Assembly: GCA_013368445.1 (NCBI GenBank)
Contig: JAACJO010000006.1
Location: forward strand, 992,001-1,056,000
Length of the DNA stretch: 64,000 nucleotides
Origin: Leucocoprinus leucothites
Lineage: Eukaryota > Basidiomycota > Agaricomycetes > Agaricales > Agaricaceae
Reading direction: 5' to 3'
Part shown: piece by piece, positions 15,352 through 27,422 of the stretch
Numbering within the stretch: the stretch's first letter is position 1
Layout of the letters: each line of letters begins with the position of its first letter
Position numbers and translations under genes: made by a program
Notes under the pieces: generated by a model
Seen by the model: the letters and a program-made list of their open reading frames with translations, nothing else
Database searches by the model: none
What the model was told of the DNA's origin: nothing

Positions 15352-16469
15352 ATGATGAACAATGTTGCCCAAAAAGATGCAGTCGTTTCATTGAAAATGT
15401 CCCTTGGGTTTGCTCTTATGGCTCTACTCGACGGAGGACTCTTCACTCTTGGGGTGATCTGCATGTTTCTGCTATCCCCAAAAGATAGACAGCCTTCCAG
15501 ACAACATAAGATATTACGAGGCTACATCGTCACGCTCCTGCTCGCTAACTTCATTTATCTGGCAGCATACTTTCTCAAAAGCCATTATCCTCTCCTTTAC
15601 ATTATCATCGGCTTTCCCCTCCATGGCGGCCGAATAGTCACAAGCTTATTTTACCTCACAAACATTTTACCTGTCCTAATACTCAGTCTGACCGATGGAC
15701 TACTGGTAAGGCACTACCACGCGTTCTGCCTGAATATAAATATCTCACTGAAATACTTCATCTCAAGGTTTGGCGATGTTACAGAGTTCTGTATGCATTA
15801 GGAGGGAGTCAAGTCAGAGAACCACGCCGAAGAAGCATCTTCTGGGTATTTCCCTTGTTCCTCTGGGCCAACACCACCGGTGAGTGTTTTTCACAGAAGA
15901 ACCGCCACAGCGGGCTTCCACTCTGTCTGACAGTGAGCGTGATCAGTGACAGGACTCGTTGGGGCCTGCCTGATAGGCACTCGTGAGACTGTTGCTCCCA
16001 TCCTTGAGACTACAGCGCTCGTTTCCAATGCTCTGGCCAATGCATTTGCCACTTGTTTCATCATAGTTCGTTTGGTCTTACATAGACGCATGATCATTGG
16101 ACGTTTTGGAGACTGCGCACCCTCACTTCGACATCTGCAAATAGCCAGCATTTTGCTACAATCTGCTGCGGTCAACGTACCAATGGCGATCATCGCTGCG
16201 GCTGGCGTTGCTCAAAGTCACATTCTCGGGGCCGTAGCTGCGCCCATTGTGATTTCATGTCAAGTCGGTTGAATTCATTTGATTTTCATCCATATTCTGA
16301 CATAGACCCGTATTTGAAGTCCTTCTGTTCTATTTTGATTATTCACCAGGTTGCTTTGAGAAGGGCGATTGATGAACAGAAAGAAGGATTTGATAGAAGA
16401 ACGGACGGAGAGGAGCTAACAAGCGGCATCGTCCTCTCGGATCACCCGACAATAACTACAAGCGTTTAA
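15352..16469 (+). CDS. Seven-helix integral membrane protein, family member 0 (outlying paralogue)
   Basis: Polytopic membrane protein of a basidiomycete family without a known function. The first in-frame ATG is 15352 (MMNNVAQKDAVVSLKMSLG). Hydrophobic segments appear in order: LGFALMALLDGGLFTLGVIC, YIVTLLLANFIYLAAYFL, YLTNILPVLILSLTDGLL, IFWVFPLFLWAN, TGLVGACLIG, LVSNALANAFATCFIIVRLV and VNVPMAIIAAAGVA. Conserved family points are LTDGxL before an intron, WRCYxVxxALG after it, LxSxAxxNVP, and HQVALRxxI near the C-terminus. At least three introns are present; the last joins VISCQ to SFCSILIIHQVALRRAI (acceptor near 16320). TAA at 16467-16469. Four closer paralogues lie at 47.3-56.9 kb. Predicted length is about 300 residues. 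It could be a receptor-like or transport protein; the sequence does not say which. Confidence 0.75.
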
Positions 16470-17078
16470 CTTCATATATTTTTTACCGCAGTTCTGCATG
16501 TGTCGAGTGTGTATTTTATTGCATTGAAAAGCCGCGGCTCACGTCTACCTGGCAGCACAATAATCATAATTACCCAGCAGTCGCTTCGCTATAGCGAGGC
16601 CCTGTTCGACAGATCGGTCTCCTAATGACCCAAAGTAACGGCCGGGTCTTCAACTGGACTTGGCTGATTCGCGAAATTCGAGTGTTCGTGCGTCAATGTC
16701 GACTCATAGGGTCTAAGGACACCTTGGTCCATCCCGTCTCGGCGTAGATCATTAACTACTGGTCCATGGTGTATCAACTCCGATCAACCATGAGAGTTCT
16801 TTTGCCGAGACACGAGTTATCAGAATATAATGTTGTTACAATCAAGGATGATGACTGGGGCGTAAATAAAATTCTACTATTCCACAGTAGGTACATTGTC
16901 GGGGCGTTCGGGTACAAAGTACCTCGTTATGCTGCTCGACTCAGCATCCTGATCCTGATCCGCAACTTGTGTATTACATGACCCTAATGACCCTGAGAAC
17001 ATTCTCACGCGCTTAAACGCGTCCATTAAAAGCAGGGACGCGTCTTTCACCCCCATCGCACCTTCCTACTAAACAGTC
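16470..17078. other. Intergenic region
   Basis: About 0.6 kb with no gene seen. It precedes RFA3 and contains two ACGCGT-like words (acgcgctt/aaacgcgtcc, 17007-17025, and acgcgtct near 17040). These resemble MCB cell-cycle boxes, which would suit a replication gene, but this is inference from a short motif. Confidence 0.45.
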
Positions 17079-17568
17079 ATGGCTGAACATCTTTCGCCTC
17101 GTGTTAACTCCAAACGACTCAATGATTTCGTGGGCAAGACAGTAAGACTACCATGCAAAGTGTTATCAGTACGTGATGAACGCTCGCGGAATATAAGATG
17201 GACTTTGAACAGCTCATAGTTTAATGACGGAAACACGCTGACGGTGGAAGCAAGTGATGGTGGCCATGTGCGCGTCTTGCTCCCGAATGTACGACTCCAC
17301 CCTCCTTCTTGTTTGCACCCACCCAAAGTTGAAATGATCACCTCTTTCAGAGCCCAGACATCCGAGATACGTTCGTCGAGATCATCGGAAGTGTATCGGA
17401 TTCTTCGAGCATCAAGATGATGGCTTGTATCAATATGGGAGATAAACTCGGTATGTAACTTCATGGTGGATTGTATAGGTACTAAGTTGCAAAACAGATT
17501 TAAAACTGGCGAATGATGTCACTGAGAAGACTTTCGATCCTCGCTTCAAGGACATGTTCTTTGCATAA
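17079..17568 (+). CDS. RFA3: Replication protein A subunit 3 (RPA14/Rfa3)
   Basis: Smallest subunit of the single-strand DNA-binding complex RPA, a single OB fold that works in replication and repair. The ATG at 17079 gives MAEHLSPRVNSKRLNDFVGK. Three introns can be placed with confidence: 17169-17220, 17289-17350 and 17451-17497, all GT..AG. The spliced product continues VRLPCKVLSFNDGNTLTVEA, SPDIRDTFVEIIGSVSDSSS and ends KTFDPRFKDMFFA with TAA at 17566-17568. The predicted length is about 109 residues, the usual size for Rfa3. The strand-order pattern V-R-x-x-C-K-V and the VEIIG core fit the Rep_fac-A_3 family. The first two exons and introns are each only about 50-90 nt. Confidence 0.88.
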
Positions 17569-17805
17569 TTGAGATCTTTGTTATACCTTGCTGTCCTTTT
17601 CTGCTGCATTGTAGTAATTCTGTGCTCCTCCTGTTCACTATATCTGCGAAATTTGTCGAGGCATCGGTTGACTGAACTGAGCCCGAGTGAATCACAGAAT
17701 GAAGAAAAGAAAAATCGTGTTCGCTCTGGACCCCTCTATGTATCTTTGATCTAGGTGTACAAATGTAAAATATACGTAAAATACCTCAAGGCCTTATTCA
17801 TGGCT

Positions 17806-20800
17806 CTAAAGTGACAATCTCTTCGCCAGGAGCTCACATCCGACGATGGAGAAATGCCCTTCGTCAAGATGCAATACCTCCACATTCTTCTTAAGTGGTA
17901 TCAGCCGTCCTGCCCCCATGTCAGCCCAGGGCATTTCAACAACCAGGTTGAATCCTCGATCAGCAACTGCGAGTAAGATGGGAGCCTTGATAGAAGCCAG
18001 CCATCCCAACAATGTGGTATCATAAGCTTCCGAGGGGTGAGTACGGCGTTTATAATGCACATCCTTGATGGCCTGGATTACAAGAGAATTCACCACTCTT
18101 GCAGTCTCAAGGTATTTGATACCTTGTAGCCTCATCGCATCGTCCTGGTTGGAGGGTTGTTTTGGAATAGTCGAGTCAATCTCCTGCATGCGCAACATGA
18201 TTTCTACTCCTTTCTCCGCAACGTCATCCTTTGCCTTCAGAATCTCCGGGGTCTCTTCTTGGGATGCCATGAACGGTCGGAGTCCATAGGCATCATGGCA
18301 GAATAGGGCAGGGAAGTGATCAAGGAACGTCACATCGGTGACGTTCCTGCCCTGGTCTTCCAAGGCTTTCGTTAATACGCATGCTAGTGTACTAGAACCC
18401 GAGATGGAAATTACACGAAGAGGGCCAGAGGGGTGTCGTTGATTAATACCGCGGAGAACTTCATCAGCCAGTTGTTCCATCGTAGGAGGGTTTTCCTCGC
18501 AAGCTGAAAGATCAAAATGAGCAGCCCAGAGAGTGGCTGAGTCTTTAGAAGAATGGTTCATAAGAGGTGAAATCGTTGAAAGGTTGCCGGTGATGCCTGG
18601 TAGAGCAAAAACCACGGGCTTCTCTGGAGAAGCTTCCTTAAGTTTTGTAAACAGTACCGACCACGCCCTTGGCTTCTCCTGCACGGGAACAACTACGGAA
18701 TGGCCCGTCTCGGCTGTGATCTTGTTTCGTATTCTCCCATTCAAATCTTTCCATGTCATTCCCAACAACAAATCCATCTGTGTAACCTGGACGAATGGTC
18801 TCAACTTCCTGGATAGTTGTGTAGCCCGAATGGAATCCAGGCCGTAGTTAATGAATGGAATATCGGCGTCAAAATTTGTAAGCTCGATACCCAGACTCCC
18901 TATGACCAAATTATGCGCATCCTCGATGGCACCTCCATTCGAGGTGCCGACTTGACGAGGTCGGTTGACAGCTATTCCAGGCCGAGGGGATGACGATCGG
19001 TCATTTAATGGGATAATCTTCGATTCGAGGTCACGCCAGCACATTCCTAAAAGAAGGTCCATGTGCGTAACCCGGGCGTACGGTCTAAGCTGCCGAGACA
19101 ATTGCGTTGCGCGGATTGAATCGAGGCCTGAGTTCACGAAGGGGACATCAGGGGAGAAATTCGAAGGGGAGTCGATCCCAAGAGCGGTCATGACAAGCTC
19201 CCTGCTTTTGACGACAGCGTCAGGAGCTTGCGTCGCGTTGGAGTGATGCACCTCCTTAATCCTTTCTTCAAGATCGTTCCATGCCATTCCAACCAGAAGG
19301 TCTGTTTGTGTCACTTTCACATAGGGTCTTAGTGCCCGGGATAATTGTGATGCTCGAATGGAATCCAAGCCGTGATTAATGAAAGGCAAGTCACGAGAAA
19401 ACGTGCCCTGGTCCTCAACACCGAGACCTGCCATGACAACTGCTTGTGCCGACTTCAGAGTAGCCAGCAACTCGTCGTCAGAACTATCCATCTGGCTTAT
19501 TTCAATCCGAGTTTTGGTGGCCTTCGGGGATGATCGAGGAACAACGAAGCGATACAGGGGAGGGAGAGGGATGTGCTGGGAGACAATACTCAAGTCGAGA
19601 GTCGGGATAATTATGGATGGGTTATTGCCTGCTTTAACTCTGCAAATACCATCCATAAGGAATTCACATAAATCTGAGCGTCCCATCATCAGAGTGAAAA
19701 ACACGTTTTTGGGAATAGTGTGCACATACCCTTGACGCTAATGCCCCAATCAAGTGATCCAGGAATGTTGAGATGATCAAGGACACCCGCTTGCATGAGA
19801 TAGCCTGCATCCAAGATGGCTGGAACTAGTATCGCAAAGGCATTCGGGTATTCGGACATCCTTCCTCCCAAAGCTGCACAAGAACTACAAGCAAGTTAAG
19901 CACAGGGATCGTTTTCAAGAGTAGGGTTCCTCACCTTGAATAATTAGATTGCCCAACGTTTCCCCAAAGTGCTGTCACAGAAGAGAACCCAACCAAGAAA
20001 TCCATTGACTTGATATCGCAAAGGCTCGAGAGAACGTCGAGGGCGCCCACTTTAGATTGCCGCACGGCCTCGATGGTTTCATGTGATTGCTGGAGGAAGA
20101 GAGCATCACGGAGCACAAGAGGCATAAGGAAGCAACCTCCGACTGGCTGTTTGACCGTTTTGAGGAATACAGAAACCTCAATCGCGTTGAGAGCGTCACA
20201 AGCGACCAGTTTCAAATGCAGGTCACTTTGGCTTTCGAGGTATTGGAGTTTGAGGCGGAGAAAAATATCATGAGCCTGATTGACTGTCTCTCGACCGCGC
20301 CGGGAGGTTAGATAGATATGACGCGCTCCATTCTAACAAGAACGATGTTGATCAGACAAAATGTTCATAAATCTTCCAGAATAAAGGGATCACCTTGTAT
20401 AGCCAGACCGCAAGATGGAGACCGATGCCTCCAATGCCTCCTATCAAGATATATGCCTTGTGAGGACTCACTAGTGGTTCCTGAGCGACTTCATCGGTCA
20501 CTTGAGGGCTTGAGTGAATCCTTGGAGGGAGATGGCCATTGACCGGCTTTATGTCGAGATTTCGAAGGCCGACTTCGAGAATGTGGCGGAGCATCCAGGG
20601 CTCCTTAGACGGTGTTTCCTCAAGCAGCTGAGGGGACCAAATGAGGACCCGTCCATTCGTACCGACGCTTTGCTCGAGAACAGGATTCGTGTTCAAGGAG
20701 TGATGATCCGTAACGAGTACGTCAACGAAGTCGTCCGGAGCTTCCGTTAGGACACTGACTCCAGTCAAGCGATTAAGCAGACTCGTCAGCGCCTTTGAAA

Positions 20801-23800
20801 GCTCCTCATTACATATTGAGATAAGAATGTGGAGAGGAGGGTGATGGTAGTTGCTGTACATGAAGCGAGAAGATCCAACAGTGTGGTATAGGAGAAGGAT
20901 GCCAGCCAGGTAGGGAAGAACACGCTTGTCAAGCTCAGGAATGCATATCACACTTCCTGCATGAACCGAGAGCGCGTTCTGCGTCATAAAGCCGGAAGTT
21001 ACTACGCGACTCAGTCCGGCGACGAAAGAGTGCGCTGAAACAGCAGGATCGTCACTTTGTAGGACTTCACCGACAAATCCTCCTTCAGAGTCACGATCAA
21101 CAACTCGGACCAGGAGATGATTCTCCGGGAGAGTTGACGCATCGAAATCTGCTACTTCTGTCGAGACCGGAGATAGTCGCACTACACGAGGGAAGGAAGG
21201 AGAGCCATCTTCCGAGAAATAGACATGGCGCTCTTGGGAGAGATGTCGATGGTTTTGCCTGATGATGCTTTCGGCTCGGGCAGGGTCTATGCAGCTGCTA
21301 AACATAGCCAACCAAATGGTCCATGCCGGGAACTCCTTGGACAACGTTACGACTAAACCGAGTGCCGTATCTCCATCATGTTTGCTGTCAGTCCAGAGGC
21401 AAAGCACCCCTTCCGTAGCGGGTTTGAATGCTGCGAGGCGCTGTTGTAGTTTTAGCTCTTGCCCCGCCATGAAGTGGACTAGGGTGAACACCGGTGGTCG
21501 ATCCACAGCAATTTCTCCGGATGTCGCCTTCTGGCAAGTGAAGATGAAATCGAGGCAGTGGCCAGACCCAATAATTGACGTAAAGTTGTCGAATCCGGAC
21601 GACTGGACCAGCGAATGCCATTGTGATGGCGACATGGAACAGTGATCGCGAGTGTCCTGATAATTGAACCATTCCGCGAATGATCCAAAGGCGAAATCCA
21701 TCCATGGTGCTCCCGGTTTATTGGACCAGGAGGTATTGTCTATTTCCGTGACCAACAGAAGACCGCCCGGCACCAGCAACTCATGTAGTTGCCGGCTCAG
21801 GCTTTGAAGCTCTGGTGCAACGTGGAGAACATGATAGGCAACAATGATGTCAAAGCTCTCTGGGGAATATCCTTGCGAGAAGGGATCCTTAGTGGCGTCG
21901 TACGCTTGAGGGATCAACCTCTCGTAATCTTGTGACCGGGCCAAGTCTGCCACGAGCGAATACGACACGTCGGTGACCGTATACTCAATGATAAGCTGCC
22001 TATGACTGGTCACGATTGGAATCAGGTGCTGAGTGAGCGTCCCAGTCCCTGTGAACGAGCGAATCAATAAGACAGACCAAAAACGCCAAGAACGAACGAA
22101 CCTGCGCCAATCTCGAGAATTCTCACGATGTGCTTTCCCGAGTCTCGCAAGAATTGTAGAATTTTATCCAATCGCTGCGCCATCTCCTCACATGCTTTGG
22201 TAAGTTGATTGTGCTCCGCGTAGTATTGCGACATCAGGTCATCGGTAAAAAGGACATTGACTGCCGCCTGAGGACTTAATCAGAGTGATCCCGGGTATAA
22301 AAGATAGAGTTTTACCTGGGAAGATTGCAGCAAGCTTTCATGGACCTCTCCGAGTCGCTTGGTGACCTCAAAGAAGGCGGGGAAACGTAGCTTCTGTTCG
22401 CGAAGGACTTGCTCGTTGAGGATTTCAGATCTATTCTGATCCTCTATCAGATCTTCCATCCTCTTCAAATAACGTATGCGATCGATCTATAGAAGAGCGT
22501 CACCGAAATAGATCTTCTCCACTTTTCTTAGTTAAGGACTCACGGTATCCCCACAAGTCGGCCGACGCTGAAGAGTTTGCCGGAATTGCTTAATTGCCAA
22601 ATAGTCCAGAGCATGGTACAATTTCATGTAGGCGTCTTCATCTTGGTTATGGAAGAATTCGGATTTGAATGGTGCCGCTGTGGGTATCCGCAAAGGCTCC
22701 GTTGTGAGTGTTACAGCATCTCGCGAATTCGATGTTTCCGAGACCGAGACCTTCTGGAACTTGAGGTTCTTCCACTCGCATATCGGGTGACCTCGGCTAT
22801 CGGTGACTAGCATATCATACGTCCTTGAATCTACACGACAAGGAATGTGAGCTGGTGGAAAATGATTTGATATTCAGGAGCAATCCAACCTGGGGCCCAA
22901 CTCTTCAGCCGAGCATAAGTAAACCACGAAGTAGAGTCATTGGCTGCACCATAATGGATGAACTTTCCAATGTGTTTTGGGAACCACTGACTGGACTCCC
23001 AGTCTTGCAGCAGTTCCTTGAATGCTACGGCGCGCAGACAAGCATCAAGGATGGCCGGGTGGAGAACGAACCCCATAGAACTGGTCAATTGTAGGCCATG
23101 AGCAACATTCATAACAGAGCGACTGCGACCCACCGCTCCTCGTCATCTAAGCCTCGAAGCTCGGCCAAAACCTCCGAAGGATTCCCATAAACCTTCAGGA
23201 GACGATCGAAGGACGGTCCATAATAGAAATGACCGCCAAATGCGCCATGTAGAACTACCAAACAGTCGGTACAACCACGCACCAAATAAACCAAACTTAC
23301 CTTCGAGAGGCAGAGAACTTAGCTTCTCCTGTATACCTGAGATGTCTAACTTCTCTCTATCAACGCTGTTGGAGGAATTCATTCCGAAACAACCACTAGC
23401 TATCACAACCCGAGACGGGGCCTGAGCAGCAGGGGTTTAAGGAGACATTCATATACAAGTACTACAGCACGTACTGCTTGACCATTTGCCTGCTGAGACG
23501 CTGTGATGCTCCACTTGTTGCGGCCTTCCCTCTCAAAGTACAAAGATGATTGACGATCTTGATGTAAAGAAAAAAGCGACTGGAATTCAACATCCCACAA
23601 GTAACGTCCACCAGCTTCCAAAACCTATTGATCGAGGTCAGATCGAACTGCCAGCAGTGCAAAACACAACATACCAATTCTAACCAACCTGTTCCAGGAA
23701 CGACGGGAGTGTCCGCAACCCGATGTTGTGAGAAGAGGTTGACAAGTGCTGGGTTGAGTAATGGTAAAGACGAGAGGAGTGGGTTGACCGCCGTGGAGAC

Positions 23801-26800
23801 ATTGACCGCATATGTCTTGAATGAGGGTACTTGCAGTTGTTGGAGTGGGTGTTTAAAAACTGGTTTACGGCTTTTTGTGGCGCCGTAAAAGCCAGAGAGG
23901 TCGATACGATCATAACCAGCCAGTACCAATTCGGCAACGCTAGAGAGAAGACACGTCGTTTCATGTTGAGGGTCATACTTATCCCGTGGAAGCCTTTGCA
24001 TTGGGCATATAATACGGCCCGTGGGTACGCCGTGGGCGGCGACCGTGCTAGAAAGCACAGGATGGGGCGAGATCTCCAGGAAAACAGTTCCTGGAACGTT
24101 GTCGGCAAGTATGCGAGAAGTCGCATTCGAAAAATAAACAGGATTGCGAGCATTGTTCCAGAAATATTCAGGGGTAAACTCTTCAACCATCTGATTGGGC
24201 CTACAAGTCGAGTAGACGGGAACGGTGGGGATATGGGGTCCAGGATAGCGTGCAAAGATATCCTCCATAAGTTTCCAATGTTCCTCGCGACAATATTCAA
24301 TGTATCTGCAATGGCCAGGCACCAGAGTATGGATACCCTGAGCAAATACCCCTTGTTCTTTGGCGAGACTGATAACGGCTTCTACAAGGGTTCTCTTTCC
24401 AGAGACAACAACAGAATCTGGTGCATTAAAACAGGAAACTTCAACGTCTGGATCGACGCTGTGATCCAAATGTACCCTATCAATGAGCGCTCGACAGTGT
24501 TCAGGAGCGCACCCAACTACCGCCATAGCAGCATCCATAGATTCCGTACATGTCATTGACCGACCACGAGCAAGGGCTATTTCCATTGCCATCGCCTTTG
24601 AGCCGGCCCCGGATGCATACAAAATCGCGGTTTCGCCCGCGGAATGCCCAAGAAGACAATTCGGTACGATTCCCATGCTTCCGAGCAGCTCGAATAAACC
24701 AATATGGATCATAACAAGAGCAGGAAGGGTAAGGATGACGGGCCATTTTCGTTGGAGGACCCGTGTATCTTTCATTTCACGGGAGAAAAGACCGGTTGCA
24801 TCGAGGAAAGAGTATCCCATCACGTTTTGGTGAACAGCATCCAGCTCGAGGACTGTGTTCCTGAAAACCGGATACTGCTGGAAGAGTTGATGACCCATTT
24901 GTGCATTGTGTGGACCTTGTCCTGAGAACACAAATGCGAGATGAGGAATCTTGGGTGGCGCCAGTACCGGTCGTGGAATTTCCGGGCTCAAAGAGCTTCG
25001 ATTTCTGTAGATCACGAAAGACCTCCAAGGAAGCTGCCTAGCCTGACGAGAGGCGAAGACGGCATTCTCGAGAACAGATGTGTAGTCTTCCGGCAACTGG
25101 TCTAGCTGTTGCGCGATGATATGGACTGCGTTGGGAGTCAGGCCTCCCACAAGGAAAAGTACGGGTGTTCCGGCTAGCGGGGCCACGGACGCGTCGTGTA
25201 TTTTCGAGGGAGGCGCCTCAAGCAGCACGTGACCCGTCGATCCACCTATTCCGGCGCTTGCGATGGAAATTAAGGGCGACCTGCCTTTTTCCTTACACCC
25301 AAGAGGAACAGGCTTTGTGACGATGTCAAGATCAAACTGAGTCCAATTTATGGAACTGTTGGGCAGAGCGAAATTTGGCGTTGGGGGTATGATCCCCTTC
25401 TCAAAAATATGGCATACTTTGACAAGAGATGCCAAAAATGCAGCGCATTCCAAGTGACTAGATAAAGAACAATAAATTTTTCTGTTGTTGAAGTACTCAG
25501 CTGGAGGAATTCATACCCAATATTTCCTTTGACGGATCCAACTTTGATTCTGGATTCATTTTTACAGAATATTTCTCCGGCAGCATTTGCTTCAATGGGA
25601 TCACCAACGCTCGTGCCTATTTGCTCACCCGGTTAACAAATCCTATCACGGTTCAAATTCAAACTTACCTGTGATGTGAAGTTCGACATAATCGGCTTCT
25701 GTAGGTTCTCTTCCTGCTCTTGCATAGGCTTGAGAAATGCAGGTTCGCTGCGTGGTTCCATTCGGAACATATACCGGTAATTCAGAGCCGGTTGTGGCGT
25801 GGAAGGAACCTGCAACCTAGGAAGGCTGGATTTATTCTTCTTTCCCTTGAATTCTATATCAGCCGTTACTCACAGTGCAGTAGATATGGTCCTTGTCTCT
25901 GAGCGCGTCTTGAAGGCTCTTAACTACCACGACGATTGCCCCCTCTCCACGAGAAAAACTAAGGGTCAGTTAGAGCCACATCCCTCAGGCCAGACTGGTT
26001 AGGGGACCTACCCATCCGCCCGGTCATCAAATGGTTTGCAAACACCATCCGATGATAACACTCGTGCCTTATCATATCTCCACCATTCTGTGACTCTTTA
26101 GATGCATGAGCATATGTCGCTCCTTAGTCCCGTGACGGTAAGACTGACTTTCGGTTACTCTGTGCAGCGCCAACTAGTGCCACAGCGCAATCCCCATTCT
26201 TGATGGCCGAAATCGCTAGATGTAGGCTAGTCAAAGAAGAGCTGCAAGCAGTGTCAACGGCCACCGAGGGGCCCGTGAGGTTGAAGGCATATGAAATCCG
26301 ATTGGGGATCGCACTCGGTATGTAGGCCAGGCTACCATCTGTATCCATCGCATCCTAAGGGCATAGCATTGATAGAACTCGTCATCCAAGGGAAGAGCAT
26401 AATCGTACCACATCGAGGTCGTTATTTCCGCTCATAAAGCATCCAATTGCCTGTCCTCGAGTTTGAACGCCCGCGTCTTGAAGGGCATAGAAAGATAGCT
26501 CCATTAAACGCCTGGCACTATTTGGCATCACCTTTGCGTCGGCGCTGCTCAGCCCGAAGGACGAGTAGTCGAAACGGTCGACATTTTTGAGAAAGCAACC
26601 CTTCTCGGGGAGACTGGACAAATCCACAGACTTGAAACTATGACAGAATTAGCATACATCTCAGTTGGGATAGTGCGCGAGATCTCACGGATTTGGTTCC
26701 AAGGTAAGCTCGCTCAGGTTTTCAACAGCTTCACCCCCGTTCAGCAGAAAGTCCCAGAATTCATCGTATCCCAAATCTGTCGCCGAGTGCAGACCGGCTG

Positions 26801-26885
26801 GTAGCTGTGCCGCTACTCCAACCTGTAAGCTTTCAGTCAGCTTTTGGTAGAGGTGATCTCGACATAGACTCACGATCGCAAACAT
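17806..26885 (-). CDS. Reducing iterative polyketide synthase: KS-AT-DH-cMT-KR-ACP-ACP-ACP-TE
   Basis: Multidomain PKS. The ATG at 26885 gives MFAI, then an intron, then [22 protein letters not shown] (about 25.4-26.9 kb): nucleophile in DTACSSSL, first His in ELHITGTSVGDP, second His in the [14 protein letters not shown] junction. AT (about 24.0-24.95 kb): [14 protein letters not shown] and GHSAGETA with the nucleophilic Ser. DH (about 22.8-23.8 kb): hot-dog motif [17 protein letters not shown] and [12 protein letters not shown]-methyltransferase (about 21.6-22.5 kb): RILEIGAG joined by an intron to [10 protein letters not shown], then the YHVLH region. The next stretch (about 20.5-21.5 kb) shows no ER nucleotide-binding motif. 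KR (about 19.9-20.45 kb): [16 protein letters not shown] and [18 protein letters not shown]. Three ACPs share GLDSI (Ser codons near 19363, 19123 and 18838). TE at the end (17.8-18.65 kb): [19 protein letters not shown] and GHFSIVGCE. Stop TAG at 17808-17806. Many introns interrupt the 5' half. The product is unknown; domains suggest a methylated, unsaturated or hydroxylated chain. Confidence 0.9.
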
Positions 26886-27422
26886 ACTCCGTTATGATTT
26901 TGAAAACGATCCTCGTTCGAGTGTGCCTTTATAATAGCAGACCCAGGCAATCATAATTTACATTACCACAGCCATGTTCATCAAGCGGCCAATAGCTCGC
27001 ACCCCGCGCAAGGTTTCACTTCCAGAAGCCGCTGGTCATTGGCGTGTCCGATCTGATCTGCCATCAGATGCGCTTTGATGGTTCCGAACCAGCCCGTTCA
27101 TGCCCAGGAGTATCATGAGCTGAATGAGGAGTAGATATTATTGGTGAGAAGATAATCTCATCTACGAAAGATCAATCTTCGCGTCTCTGATTGGAATGTT
27201 CCGCTTTTGTGAGTAAGGATCAGCCATATGCATGATGCTCGGCTTGCTTGTTTCGGTCACTCTGACAAGATAGGAGTTTTACCATTGATCGTGAGCCAAG
27301 CCACAAGTCGAGGATCGTATCAGCGCTGAGTTGCTATATCAATGCAATATAACGTCGAAGGTATATTTACCGTGAATGTCAGAAAACCCGAATCACTGCC
27401 CTATCCCCTATCTTGAAGCATC
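26886..27422. promoter_or_regulatory. Divergent promoter region between PKS and acyl-CoA ligase-like gene
   Basis: 537 bp separate the two start codons, which face away from each other. A CCAAT word lies at 26989-26993 on +. Near the PKS start, tttataatag (26924-26933) could be an AT-rich promoter element read on either strand. Shared geometry suggests co-regulation of the two genes; no specific factor site is identifiable by eye. Confidence 0.5.
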
